Part shown: positions 36,085 through 45,032 of the stretch, in pieces
Position numbering within the stretch: position 1 is the first letter of the stretch
How the letters are laid out: the number at the start of each line of letters is the position of its first letter
NCBI GenBank assembly: GCA_023443515.1
Contig: JAEZUC010000011.1
Coordinates: forward strand, 37,262-101,261
Source: Bacillota bacterium
GTDB taxonomy: Bacteria > Bacillota > Clostridia > Acetivibrionales > DSM-1351
Length of the DNA: 64,000 bases
Direction of reading: 5' to 3'
Notes under the pieces: model-generated
What the model was told of the DNA's origin: nothing
Databases searched by the model: none
The model's input: the letters and a program-made list of their open reading frames with translations, nothing else
Translations under genes and position numbers: made by a program

Positions 36085-36645
36085 TTATTTTACTCTTTCC
36101 ATGTATTCATTTGTTCTTGTATCAATTCTTATTATATCTCCAGTGTTAACAAAAAGAGGCACTTTTATAACAAAACCTGTTTCAACTGTAGCAGGTTTTG
36201 TTGCACCTGTAGCAGTATCACCTTTAAACCCAGGGTCTGTTTCTGTTACCTCAAGCTCTACAAATGTTGGAGGCTCGATACCAAATACATTTCCTTTATG
36301 TGAAAGAATTTTTACAATATCATTTTCCTTAACAAGATTCAAAGTATTTCCAATGGTTTCCTTGTTTATAGGAAGCTGTTCAAAGGACTCAACATCCATA
36401 AAGTAATATAAATCTCCATCATTATATAAATACTGCATATCTTTTCTTTCGATATGAGCTTTTGGCATTTTGTCTGTCGGATTGAAAGTTCTTTCAACTG
36501 TTGCACCGGTTATTATATTCTTTAACCTTGTTCTTACAAACGCAGCTCCTTTTCCCGGCTTTACATGTTGAAATTCAACTACCTGAAATATATTATTATC
36601 CAATTCAAATGTTACGCCATTTTTAAAATCACCAGCTACTATCAT
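36085..36645 (-). CDS. efp: Translation elongation factor P
   Basis: EF-P relieves ribosome stalling at proline runs. The 186-residue protein begins MIVAGDFKNGVTFELDN and has the modification-site loop HVKPGKGAAFVRTRLKN with the conserved Lys, then the OB domains. It ends with IRIDTRTNEYMERV, the family signature. GGAGG precedes the ATG. It follows pepP, the common clostridial order (aroQ, pepP, efp). Confidence 0.97.
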   Translation of the reverse strand: MIVAGDFKNGVTFELDNNIFQVVEFQHVKPGKGAAFVRTRLKNIITGATVERTFNPTDKMPKAHIERKDMQYLYNDGDLYYFMDVESFEQLPINKETIGNTLNLVKENDIVKILSHKGNVFGIEPPTFVELEVTETDPGFKGDTATGATKPATVETGFVIKVPLFVNTGDIIRIDTRTNEYMERVK

Positions 36646-36798
36646 ACCTTACCTCCATAAATATAAAAATGCATATAACTTTATTTTATCTTTAATACTA
36701 TCCTAGTTTATATTAAATTAATTTTCTCTATTAGGCAAGAAAAATTTTCAATTTAGTGATAAAAGTCAATAATTACACCGAAAAAGTCTGATTTTGGC

Positions 36799-37884
36799 TT
36801 ATATAATAATCAAGTCCTTTGTAGATTTGGTTAAAACAAGAGGGTTGTCATCCCTGATTATTATAGTATCCTCAATTCTTACTCCTCCAAGACCCGCAAC
36901 ATAGATACCCGGTTCTATTGTAACTGCCATATTGTTTTTCAGTACTTTATCCCCTCCCGGTGAAAGTCTTGGATTTTCATGTATCTCAAGACCCAAACCG
37001 TGACCAAGTCCATGTCCGAATTTTCCTTCAAATCCCTTGCCATAAATTATATCCCTTGCTATTTTGTCAACTTCCCTTCCAGTTTTGCCTTGTACGGCAC
37101 CTCTCTCTGAAGCTACTTGGGCCTCCAGAACTATATTATAGATATCAATCATTTTTTTATCAGGCTGTCCGAGAAAAACGGTTCTTGTTATATCTGAGCA
37201 GTAATTGTTATATAATGCACCAAAATCCATTGTGATTGTATCACCGATTTCCAGTTTCTTCTCGGATGCAACTCCGTGAGGCATGGAAGATCTCAGCCCT
37301 GATGCAACAATTGTTTCAAAGGAAGCACCTGATGCCCCTAATTTCTTCATTTTGTATTCCAGTTCCGCAGCAACATCCAACTCAGTTATACCCGGCTTTA
37401 TAATGCCAAGTATATGATTGAATGCACCGTCTGCAATCTCAACAGCCTTGTTTATAGTTTCTATTTCAAAGGAGTCCTTTATACTTCTCAGCCTTTCAAC
37501 AACAGAACCAATACCCTCCAATTCTGTACCCTTGAATTTGTCGTTAAATGCTTTGTATTCCGAATAAGTCAGACTTTCGTCTTCAAAGCCCAGCTTTTTA
37601 ATTCCCTCAGAGTTTAATATTTCAAGGATAGTATCTTTTATATCAGTCTTATGCTCAACTATTTCAAACATAGGTGCCTGCTTTGCTGATTGTTCCATAT
37701 ATCTGAAGTCGGTCAGCAGATATGCCTTTTTATCTGTAATTACCAGGTTTGCCGAGGTGCCTGAAAAACCTGAAAGGTACATATAATTTTCTCTTTTTGT
37801 AATCAATGCACCATCTTGGCCAAGGTTTTTCAGTTCCTTTCTGAAAGTTTCTAGCCTATTTGATAATATTTTCTTGTCAACCAT
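36799..37884 (-). CDS. pepP: Xaa-Pro aminopeptidase (M24 family)
   Basis: The 361-residue metallopeptidase removes N-terminal residues before proline. The creatinase-like N-terminal domain (1-120) precedes a pita-bread fold with metal ligands in MDFGALYNNYCSDITRT, HGLGHGLGLEIHE, TIEPGIY and RIEDT. I start at the ATG at 37882-37884. GGAGG lies 11 bases upstream and overlaps an earlier in-frame ATG. It lies between aroQ and efp. Confidence 0.94.
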   Translation of the reverse strand: MVDKKILSNRLETFRKELKNLGQDGALITKRENYMYLSGFSGTSANLVITDKKAYLLTDFRYMEQSAKQAPMFEIVEHKTDIKDTILEILNSEGIKKLGFEDESLTYSEYKAFNDKFKGTELEGIGSVVERLRSIKDSFEIETINKAVEIADGAFNHILGIIKPGITELDVAAELEYKMKKLGASGASFETIVASGLRSSMPHGVASEKKLEIGDTITMDFGALYNNYCSDITRTVFLGQPDKKMIDIYNIVLEAQVASERGAVQGKTGREVDKIARDIIYGKGFEGKFGHGLGHGLGLEIHENPRLSPGGDKVLKNNMAVTIEPGIYVAGLGGVRIEDTIIIRDDNPLVLTKSTKDLIII

Positions 37885-37932
37885 TTTTATATTTACCTCC
37901 ATAAATCCCTATTATTAATTATCTATATATAC

Positions 37933-38361
37933 TTACATGGTTGCCGCAGCATGAAGGGCCAATATGTAGCTCATCTTTCCGAATCCGCATATCTGTCCTA
38001 CACAAACGGGTGCTATCATGGATGTATGTCTGAATTCTTCCCTGCTATGTATGTTTGAAAGGTGTATCTCTATTGTAGGTATTTCAATTGCCTTTATGGC
38101 ATCTCTTATTGCTATGCTGTAATGTGTATATGCTCCTGCATTTATTATTACTACATCGTATACACCACGTGCTGCATGAAGTTTGTCTATTATCTCGCCT
38201 TCATGGTTTGATTGAAGAAAATCTGACTCTAACCCAAGCTCCTGAGATACGATATTAACCTCTTTTGCAATATCCAGCAATGTTTCACTGCCGTAAACAG
38301 CCTTTTCCCTGATGCCTAACATATTCAGATTAGGTCCGTTTAAAACAAGTACTTTTTTCAT
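37933..38361 (-). CDS. aroQ: Type II 3-dehydroquinate dehydratase
   Basis: The 142-residue dodecameric enzyme performs the third step of the shikimate pathway. Motifs NGPNLNMLGIREKAVYG (catalytic Tyr), QSNHEGEIID, INAGAYTHYSIAIRDAI and EIHLSNIHSREEFRHTS are all present. The ATG at 38359-38361 is chosen since GGAGG lies five bases upstream and contains the upstream ATG. Confidence 0.97.
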   Translation of the reverse strand: MKKVLVLNGPNLNMLGIREKAVYGSETLLDIAKEVNIVSQELGLESDFLQSNHEGEIIDKLHAARGVYDVVIINAGAYTHYSIAIRDAIKAIEIPTIEIHLSNIHSREEFRHTSMIAPVCVGQICGFGKMSYILALHAAATM

Positions 38362-38390
38362 TTTAACCTCCATATTGTTTTATATAAGGA

Positions 38391-38530
38391 GCTGTTGCAA
38401 AACATAAAGTTCTTCTGTTTTAATACCGATACTGCCGTATAGAATTGTATCAATGCTACTTCCAAGCTTCCATTGATACAATTTATACTTTTTAGTACAG
38501 GTTAAAATTATAGAAATAATATTGCGACAC
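38391..38530. repeat. MITE-like repeat, copy 1
   Basis: About 140 bp align with the copy at 41800-41945 at roughly 80% identity by eye. Both hold the core inverted repeat ATTGTATCAATG ... CATTGATACAAT around CCAAGCTTC. Here the terminal repeats (GCTGTTGCAAAA and ATATTGCGACAC) have decayed. It fills the gap between aroQ and the AP-endonuclease-like gene. Confidence 0.75.
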
Positions 38531-38546
38531 TCACTTATTTATTACT

Positions 38547-39413
38547 TTAGAATAAGTTTTGATTTTCTAATATGCCATAATAAATGTCCTTCATTTCTAT
38601 AGCATCCTCTGCCATCATTCCTCTTGATTCGCAAATAATCACAGGTTCCATTTGCCTTTTAACCAGTATGGGTGCAAGATGCTGAAATTCAGGTCCAAAT
38701 TGCTTGTCAGCAAAATTCCAGTGTTTTTTTTCTCCACCTCTTGAAAACTCTATCCGGCTGAAATGGCAATGGATTTTTTTAGTTCTTTCCTTACCAATGG
38801 ATTTTTCTATAAAATCTATAACCGTTTCAAAGTCTTCCTGAGAGTTCAGTATTCCAAGGCCTCTGGCATGGATATGCCCAAAATCAATAGTAGGTATCAA
38901 CCTTTCATCAATTTTGCACATTTCCATTATCTCTTCAAGTGTTCCCAGTTGGTTGTGCTTTCCTAAAACCTCGGGACAGATACTGATATCACCAAAGCCT
39001 GCGGCATCAGATATTTGCAAAGTCTCTTTAAGAACCTGTAATGCCAGTTCAAGGGACTTTTCTCTGCCTAGTTTGCTGGTAGACCCGGTGTGAACAACTA
39101 TTCTCTTTGCACCCATCCATTTAGCAACCTGCAGAGTTTCCATGATATATCTCTTGGAGTTCTCTCTTTTGTCCTCTTCTTCGCTTGACATGTTTATATA
39201 ATAGGGAGCATGGATGCTGACAAAAATGTTGTTGCTTTCTGCCTGTTGACCTATTTCTCTGGCAGTTGCCTCTCCAACCTTTACTCCTTTTGTACAGGAA
39301 TACTCATATGCATTGAGGCCTTTTGATGCAAGCCACGCCGGCATTTGCACCGAGGACTTGAATCCCTCTTCATAAAAGCTGTCCGAATTTCCAGATGGTC
39401 CGAATCTTATCAT
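38547..39413 (-). CDS. AP endonuclease family 2 (endonuclease IV-like) protein
   Basis: The 288-residue TIM-barrel protein has family features: VSIHAPYYINMSS, RIVVHTGS, ICPEVLGKHNQLGTLEE, PTIDFGHIHARG, IHCHFSRIEF and PVIICESRG, which provide the His/Asp/Glu metal ligands of endonuclease IV. It could cleave abasic sites or be a sugar-phosphate isomerase-like relative; overall agreement with Nfo is partial. AGGAGAAAAGGA precedes the ATG. Confidence 0.85.
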   Translation of the reverse strand: MIRFGPSGNSDSFYEEGFKSSVQMPAWLASKGLNAYEYSCTKGVKVGEATAREIGQQAESNNIFVSIHAPYYINMSSEEEDKRENSKRYIMETLQVAKWMGAKRIVVHTGSTSKLGREKSLELALQVLKETLQISDAAGFGDISICPEVLGKHNQLGTLEEIMEMCKIDERLIPTIDFGHIHARGLGILNSQEDFETVIDFIEKSIGKERTKKIHCHFSRIEFSRGGEKKHWNFADKQFGPEFQHLAPILVKRQMEPVIICESRGMMAEDAIEMKDIYYGILENQNLF

Positions 39414-39433
39414 GTCCTTTTCTCCTAATACCC

Positions 39434-40864
39434 TTATTTACTTTCAAGGAATACTTTCATAGCCTTGTAACTCATGTAAACATCTATTTTACTTGATATT
39501 TCCACTGGAGAGTGCATTGAAAGTATCGGTACTCCGCAATCAAGTACATCAACTCCCAGGTTGGCAACATGCTGTGCTATTGTTCCTCCACCCCCCAAGT
39601 CAACTTTACCCATTTCAGACGAGTGCCATATAATGCCTTCCTTATTAAACAGGTTTCTGATTTCCGCTACAAATTCGGCATTGGCATCACTTGCATCATA
39701 CTTACCTCTTGAACCTGTATATTTTTGAAGTACTACACCATTTCCCATGTATGATGAATTTGATTTTTCATTAACACTTGCATACGTTGGGTCAACAGCA
39801 GCATTAACATCGGCTGAAAGCATTTTTGAATTTTCAAGACACTGATTTGTTAAAATGTCTGAGTAATTATCTACTGCTAAATATAGTAATTTTGATACAA
39901 AATTCTTAAGAAGGCTGGACTGGGCTCCGGTATTTCCCATACTGCCGATTTCTTCCTTATCTGTAAGTATGCACAATGCTGTCTTATCAGTCTTTCCAAG
40001 ATCAAGCATTGCTTTTACAATGGTAAAAGCACAAACCCTGTCATCCTGTCCGTAAGCGCCTATCATACTCCTGTCAAGTCCGATATCCCTAGCCTTGAAA
40101 GCAGGCACTGCTTCTATTTCTGCTGATATAAAATCTTCTTCTACTATCCCGTATTTTTCGTTTAAAAGCTTTAATATATTCAGCTTGATTTTGTCTTTTA
40201 CCTCATCGTCCTTTAAAGGTATTGAGCCAAGTAGTATATTAAGACTTTCGCCTTCAACGACTTCTGTAGCTTTTTTCTGCATCTGCTCCTGCGCAAGATG
40301 AGGAAGTAAATCTGTAATGGTAAATACAGGGTCTTGATCATCCTCTCCTATGCAAATATCCACCTTTGTACCATCAGCTTTGAAAACTACACCATGTAAT
40401 GCATAAGGAATGGTTACCCATTGATACTTTTTTATACCGCCATAGTAATGAGTCTTAAGAAGTACCATACCTGAGTCCTCATAAACCGGATTTGGCTTTA
40501 GATCAAGGCGTGGGGAATCTATATGCGCTCCTACCATATTTATACCCTGAGTCAGCGGTTCTTGTCCCAGTACTGCAAAAACTGCGGACTTCTCCTTGTT
40601 TATGTAGTACACCTTAGCACCTTGTTTCAATTTCGTACCCTTTTTCATAAGTTCAGTCAGATTTTCATATCCAGCCATAACTAACTGGCGTTCTACAACT
40701 GAACAGAATTCACGTTCTGTTTTTCCGTCATCAAGATATTTCTTATATTCATCACATAAGGCAAAAGCCTGCTGAACCTCTTTTTCACTATGTTCCCATG
40801 CATTTTTTTGTTTATAGGTAAGCTTTTCTTCTAATAATTGACCCTGAGTCTTTTCTTTATTCAT
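39434..40864 (-). CDS. M18 family zinc aminopeptidase
   Basis: The 476-residue enzyme belongs to the aspartyl aminopeptidase/aminopeptidase I family. Metal-ligand motifs are VGAHIDSPRLDLKP, SYGQDDRV-like (GAYGQDDRVCAF), TDKEEIGSMGNTGAQSS and a C-terminal CGVPILSMHSPVE. I start at the ATG at 40862-40864 (MNKEKTQG), with AGAGAGG eight bases upstream. The longer frame adds 48 residues without a ribosome binding site. It is divergent from the PHP gene. Confidence 0.93.
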   Translation of the reverse strand: MNKEKTQGQLLEEKLTYKQKNAWEHSEKEVQQAFALCDEYKKYLDDGKTEREFCSVVERQLVMAGYENLTELMKKGTKLKQGAKVYYINKEKSAVFAVLGQEPLTQGINMVGAHIDSPRLDLKPNPVYEDSGMVLLKTHYYGGIKKYQWVTIPYALHGVVFKADGTKVDICIGEDDQDPVFTITDLLPHLAQEQMQKKATEVVEGESLNILLGSIPLKDDEVKDKIKLNILKLLNEKYGIVEEDFISAEIEAVPAFKARDIGLDRSMIGAYGQDDRVCAFTIVKAMLDLGKTDKTALCILTDKEEIGSMGNTGAQSSLLKNFVSKLLYLAVDNYSDILTNQCLENSKMLSADVNAAVDPTYASVNEKSNSSYMGNGVVLQKYTGSRGKYDASDANAEFVAEIRNLFNKEGIIWHSSEMGKVDLGGGGTIAQHVANLGVDVLDCGVPILSMHSPVEISSKIDVYMSYKAMKVFLESK

Positions 40865-40884
40865 ACTCTTAGCCTCTCTCTCTT

Positions 40885-40912
40885 TTGACTTTTCGTTTAA
40901 AATGTAGATAAT
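40885..40912 (+). promoter_or_regulatory. Candidate promoter of the PHP phosphatase gene
   Basis: TTGACT (40885-40890) and GATAAT (40907-40912) are separated by 16 bases, 86 bases upstream of the plus-strand ATG. A -10 of ATAATA at 17 bases is an alternative. Confidence 0.45.
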
Positions 40913-40997
40913 AGTAATTAGTATAGTTAATAACGCATCATACCTTATAGGATGGTTAATTTTAGTTTTATTATACTTTTCAAAGGAGAAAGTTACA

Positions 40998-41795
40998 ATG
41001 CATGACAACCATATTCATTCAAAATTTTCTACAGATTCACAAATGGACGCTGAAGAAGCCTGCAAAAAGGCTGTTGAAATCGGGCTTGAAGGATTGGTTT
41101 TCACAGACCATGTTGATTACGACTACCCTGATTTTGATGAGAGTTTTTTAATTGATTATAATGAGTATTTTTCCTTTTTTAGTAGGTTAAAAGATAAGTG
41201 GAAATCAAAGCTTGAGGTACTTATAGGTGTTGAAATGGGTTTTCAGCCTCATGTGGTGGACAAAATCAATGATATATTGAATTGTTATGACTTCGACTTT
41301 GTTATTAATTCAGTACACATAATAGAACATAAGGACCCTTACACCGGGGCCTTCTTTGAAGGGAAGACACAGCAACAGGCTTATGAAAGATATTTGAAAG
41401 AAATCTTATGTTCGGTTAATGCCTATGATAACTATGATGTCATAGGCCATATAGGTTATGCTGCCCGATATGGCAATTTTGAGGATAAACCTCTCAGATA
41501 CAAGGATTACAGTGATATAATAGATGACATTCTAAAAGCAGTCATAGAAAAGGGAAAAGGTATTGAGCTGAATACCTCAGGCTTACGTGGGGATCTTGGC
41601 CGTCCAATACCTGGTTATGATGTTTTTAAACGTTATTTTGAGCTGGGCGGAGAGATTATAACAATCGGGTCGGATTCACACTTTTCGGAACATCTTGGAC
41701 ATAGCTTCAAGGAAGCATTAGAACGCTTGAAAAGTATTGGTTTTAAGCAAGTTGCTCATTTTGATAAAAGAAAACCTGTTTTTGAAAAGATTTGA
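40998..41795 (+). CDS. PHP-domain phosphatase, histidinol-phosphatase-like
   Basis: The 265-residue protein has the PHP metal motifs: HDNHIHSKFSTDSQM at the N-terminus, LVFTDHVDYDYP, GVEMGF, NSVHIIEH, VIGHIGYAAR and TIGSDSHFSEHLG. This composition matches HisK/HisJ histidinol-phosphate phosphatases, but no his genes are nearby, so the substrate is uncertain. AAAGGAG lies nine bases before the ATG. A MITE-like repeat begins five bases after the stop. Confidence 0.88.
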   Translation: MHDNHIHSKFSTDSQMDAEEACKKAVEIGLEGLVFTDHVDYDYPDFDESFLIDYNEYFSFFSRLKDKWKSKLEVLIGVEMGFQPHVVDKINDILNCYDFDFVINSVHIIEHKDPYTGAFFEGKTQQQAYERYLKEILCSVNAYDNYDVIGHIGYAARYGNFEDKPLRYKDYSDIIDDILKAVIEKGKGIELNTSGLRGDLGRPIPGYDVFKRYFELGGEIITIGSDSHFSEHLGHSFKEALERLKSIGFKQVAHFDKRKPVFEKI

Positions 41796-41799
41796 TTTG

Positions 41800-41945
41800 G
41801 GTTGTTGCAAAACTAGAAAGTTTTTCTGTTTAATACTGTTCCTACCGTATACAATTGTATCAATGATTGCTACCAAGCTTCCATTGATACAATTTATACT
41901 CATAGATACAGATTAAGACAGATAAAAATTAATTTTGCAACAACC
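41800..41945. mobile_element. MITE-like element, copy 2, with 13-bp terminal inverted repeats
   Basis: The 146-bp element has perfect terminal repeats GGTTGTTGCAAAA (41800-41812) and TTTTGCAACAACC (41933-41945), and an internal hairpin ATTGTATCAATG/CATTGATACAAT. It encodes no protein and matches copy 1 at 38391-38530. No target duplication is obvious. Such elements are moved in trans by a transposase not present in this window. It can also act as a bidirectional hairpin between two genes. Confidence 0.8.
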
Positions 41946-41955
41946 TCTGTTTAAT

Positions 41956-42144
41956 CTATTTGTGTATCAGGTCTATGGAACCCAGTACAACATGTGCTAC
42001 TCCAAACCCAATTACGCCTGCCCCGATTGCAACTGCTGTATCACGCTTCTTCATGCCATGTTTTTTCATGTCATAACCTCGCATTGCCAGCCCTGTTGCT
42101 GTAACAGCCGTCCCTAATACTGTTGGAATCAATCCTTCTTTCAA
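41956..42144 (-). CDS. Small glycine-rich membrane protein
   Basis: The start is a TTG (42142-42144) with a very strong AGGAGGAGGG seven bases upstream, giving 62 residues. The longer ATG frame has no ribosome binding site. Two hydrophobic stretches (about 5-20, IPTVLGTAVTATGLAM; and 37-58, AVAIGAGVIGFGVAHVVLG) are joined by a basic loop (KKHGMKKRD). This looks like a small membrane hairpin. No known family recognised. Confidence 0.7.
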   Translation of the reverse strand: MKEGLIPTVLGTAVTATGLAMRGYDMKKHGMKKRDTAVAIGAGVIGFGVAHVVLGSIDLIHK

Positions 42145-42228
42145 AGTAAATCCCTCCTCCTGCTTTTTAAACAAATACTTATTTAATGTCTGCACATAAA
42201 TAAAATATATGTTGGCAAATAAACAGTA

Positions 42229-43788
42229 TCAAAGAAATCCATGGTTCTTAGCCCATTTTTCTTTGCTTTGGTACATTTTTTCAATTTCAGCAGGAATTTT
42301 GCCTTCAACTGTTTTCAAAATATGTTTAAAAAACACAAGGTCATTATATGTAACCAGGGGATAATCATCTGTCGTGAATACACCCTGTGGCGTAACCCTA
42401 TACCATAAATCACCGTCAGGTCGTATCCACCTGCTACTGGTCAGCTTTATGGAATTAAGCATCTCTAAAGCTATCTTATGACTTTCTTTATCACCGGTCA
42501 GATTGTAGTACAGAAACATTACCTCTGTTTCCGCAATAAAATGGTTGAGGGAGGTTGGATTAATTTTGTTTTTACCGCTGATATCCATATAATCAGGGAC
42601 AAATATTGCTTTCCCTACTTTATACTGCTTTGTCTTATAATATTTTTTATAAAAAGTTATGTATTTATCCAGCTTGTTAAGTACGTATTTATCCGGATAG
42701 TCCTGATATATGTATATCAGTGAAGTCATAGTATCCGAATTGAACCTTGTATCATAGAAATTGTAACCAATGTTATAATCCGACTTCAGCCATTCAGACA
42801 TTGGCTGTGTTGGTATGTAGCCGTTCTTACCTATTGAATCGGCAAAGGCATACATTGAATAGACACCTACTGTTTTAAAGAGACTTCCTTTATCCAATAC
42901 CCATTTACACGCCCTTACCTGAAGACCGGCAGGATTTTTAAAATAAGTTCTTACGCTGTTTGAACGGGGAACATAATTGTACATGTTTTCCCTGTAAACT
43001 CCGTCGCTGAAAAATATTGTACCAGTCTCAAAGTCCATTTTCAGCATTGTATTAAAAGCTGTTTTATGACTCCAATCAACCATTGGATTAACAGATAAAA
43101 GCCAGTTTCCTCTTATTTCCCTTTTTGCAATTGAGTTTAAGGTTATCTGTGAGTTGAATCCATCTTTTGTTTTTGTCAGAACATTGTCTGCCCTGTACTT
43201 GTATATTTCGCATACTGTGGAGCCTAGTCCTTTTGCCACGATGGTTTCACCGAACTTAATATATCTTTTTGCACCTTCCAGATATGTAACTTTATTTGAG
43301 AGTGTTACTTTGCTTGGTGCTTTTTCTCTTTTTAAAACAAATTTACCCTTTTGCTTTGGAAAAGTCAGTATATCCACATTTGCCTGCTTAGTGTATGCTT
43401 TGATATCATATTTTAGCTTAATGTTATCTTCGTCTGAATAGTAGTTAACAAAAAACATCCAGTTATTGTTATCACTCAGACTTTTCAAGGTTAGATTTAC
43501 ATATCCTATTTTTTTCCCACTTTTATACTGTATTAACCTATAGTTCTTGGATGTCATATATTTGTATTTATCTATATATGGCTCCTGAACTACATATTTG
43601 ACATCTGACCGAGTATTGTACAGAAATACTCGGAATTCCGGGTTTTTGTCACTGTCGGCATCAATTTCTACAGTTTGAACAATAGTGTCTTTAATAATGT
43701 GATCAGCACTATAGCTGTTGTCTACATGAAAAAATACTGCAATATAAACTACTGCTAGAAACAAAATGAACAACCTATTTTTCTTCAT
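42229..43788 (-). CDS. Exported protein of unknown function, possible sugar-acting enzyme
   Basis: The 519-residue product has a signal peptide (MKKNRLFILFLAVVYIAVFF, cleaved about residue 27), a beta-rich N-terminal half and a C-terminal helical half. The C-terminal half has repeated aromatic helices (KYITFYKKYYKTKQY, ETEVMFLYYNLTGDKESH, RPDGDLWYRVTPQG) like an (alpha/alpha)6 barrel, as in many exported glycoside or glucuronyl-epimerase enzymes. This is a suggestion only. Start is the ATG at 43786-43788, with GGGGG five bases upstream. Confidence 0.75.
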   Translation of the reverse strand: MKKNRLFILFLAVVYIAVFFHVDNSYSADHIIKDTIVQTVEIDADSDKNPEFRVFLYNTRSDVKYVVQEPYIDKYKYMTSKNYRLIQYKSGKKIGYVNLTLKSLSDNNNWMFFVNYYSDEDNIKLKYDIKAYTKQANVDILTFPKQKGKFVLKREKAPSKVTLSNKVTYLEGAKRYIKFGETIVAKGLGSTVCEIYKYRADNVLTKTKDGFNSQITLNSIAKREIRGNWLLSVNPMVDWSHKTAFNTMLKMDFETGTIFFSDGVYRENMYNYVPRSNSVRTYFKNPAGLQVRACKWVLDKGSLFKTVGVYSMYAFADSIGKNGYIPTQPMSEWLKSDYNIGYNFYDTRFNSDTMTSLIYIYQDYPDKYVLNKLDKYITFYKKYYKTKQYKVGKAIFVPDYMDISGKNKINPTSLNHFIAETEVMFLYYNLTGDKESHKIALEMLNSIKLTSSRWIRPDGDLWYRVTPQGVFTTDDYPLVTYNDLVFFKHILKTVEGKIPAEIEKMYQSKEKWAKNHGFL

Positions 43789-43866
43789 AAATACCCCCAT
43801 TTAAATTCTATGCATATATTACCAGTTTATTTATGTAAATTCAACCATGTTTTTCATATTACACAA

Positions 43867-43910
43867 AAATCTCCTATCATAGCCTGATAATGAGCTTTGA
43901 TAGAAGATTT
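43867..43910 (-). terminator. mnmA terminator
   Basis: A 17-bp stem with two mismatches (AAATCTTCTATCAAAGC/GCTATGATAGGAGATTT) is followed on the minus strand by TTTGTGTAA. It ends the iscR-iscS-iscU-mnmA run. Confidence 0.85.
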
Positions 43911-43931
43911 AATATAAAACTACGTTAATTA

Positions 43932-45011
43932 TTAATCGATCGTACCGCCACCTACAACTATGTCACCGTCATAGAAAACAACCGATTGTCCCGGGGTAAT
44001 GGCTCTTTGAGGTGTATCAAAAACAACCCTTATCGTGTTTTTATCGATTACATTTATTGTTGCAGGTGCTTCTTTTGCCGAATATCTGATTTTTGCATTC
44101 ACCCTCATCCCATCCATTGGTTTCTCAATTGATATAAAATTCAGGTCTGAAGCCGTCAACGTTTCGGAAAAAACCTCACTGTCATCTCCCAGAACAACAG
44201 TATTATTTTCAGGGTTAACGGCTACCACGAACATTGGTTTTCCAAAGGCTATTCCAAGTCCTTTTCTTTGTCCTACCGTATAATGAACAATTCCTTTGTG
44301 ATTACCAAGTACATTGCCCTTTGTATCTATAAATTTTCCGGGAACTATTTTCTTGTCACTGTTCTCACTTAGAAATTTTCCATAATCGTTATCGTGTATA
44401 AAGCAAATTTCCTGACTGTCAGGTTTGGAAGCCACAGACAGTCCTATTTCCTTTGCAATCTCTCTGATTTCATCCTTTGTGTAGTCACCCACCGGCATAA
44501 GAGTATGGCTTAATTGCTGCTGATTTAAATTATACAGTGCATATGTCTGATCTTTTCTGTCGGTAACTGATTTCTTGAGAATAAATCTTCCCGTTGCAGC
44601 ATCCTGCATCACTTTTGCATAATGTCCTGTGGCAATATAGTCTATTCCCATGGAAAGTGCCTTGTCCAGCATAGCCTGCCACTTAACATGTCTGTTGCAG
44701 GCAATACACGGGTTTGGTGTTCTTCCTTTGAAATATTCTTCCTTAAAGTATTCAATAACTGTTTTATTAAATATGTCCTTAAAATTTAAAACATAATAAG
44801 GTATGCCTAATTTGTTTGCAACCCTCCGGGCATCATCAACTGCTGAAAGTGAACAGCAACCACCTTCCGACTTCTGCCTCTCTTCATCCATGTCCTGCCA
44901 TATTTGCAGGGTTACACCTATAACCTCATAGCCCTGTCTCAATAAAATGGCGGCAGCTACTGAACTGTCAACGCCGCCGCTCATACCAAGCATTACTTTC
45001 TTTGAACCCAT
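43932..45011 (-). CDS. mnmA: tRNA-specific 2-thiouridylase MnmA
   Basis: MnmA inserts sulfur at C2 of U34 in Lys/Glu/Gln tRNAs. The 359-residue protein has the PP-loop GMSGGVDSSVAAAIL, first catalytic Cys in NPCIACNRHVKW and second in EICFIHDNDYGKFL. Length is normal. AGGAG precedes the ATG. It sits 21 bases after iscU, so sulfur relayed from IscS is made next to its user. Confidence 0.97.
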   Translation of the reverse strand: MGSKKVMLGMSGGVDSSVAAAILLRQGYEVIGVTLQIWQDMDEERQKSEGGCCSLSAVDDARRVANKLGIPYYVLNFKDIFNKTVIEYFKEEYFKGRTPNPCIACNRHVKWQAMLDKALSMGIDYIATGHYAKVMQDAATGRFILKKSVTDRKDQTYALYNLNQQQLSHTLMPVGDYTKDEIREIAKEIGLSVASKPDSQEICFIHDNDYGKFLSENSDKKIVPGKFIDTKGNVLGNHKGIVHYTVGQRKGLGIAFGKPMFVVAVNPENNTVVLGDDSEVFSETLTASDLNFISIEKPMDGMRVNAKIRYSAKEAPATINVIDKNTIRVVFDTPQRAITPGQSVVFYDGDIVVGGGTID

Positions 45012-45032
45012 TATCTATCTCCTGCACAAATT

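Noticed and set aside
40864..41008. 48 extra N-terminal residues on the M18 aminopeptidase
   Set aside because: The extension lies over the divergent promoter region, and a strong ribosome binding site precedes the internal ATG.
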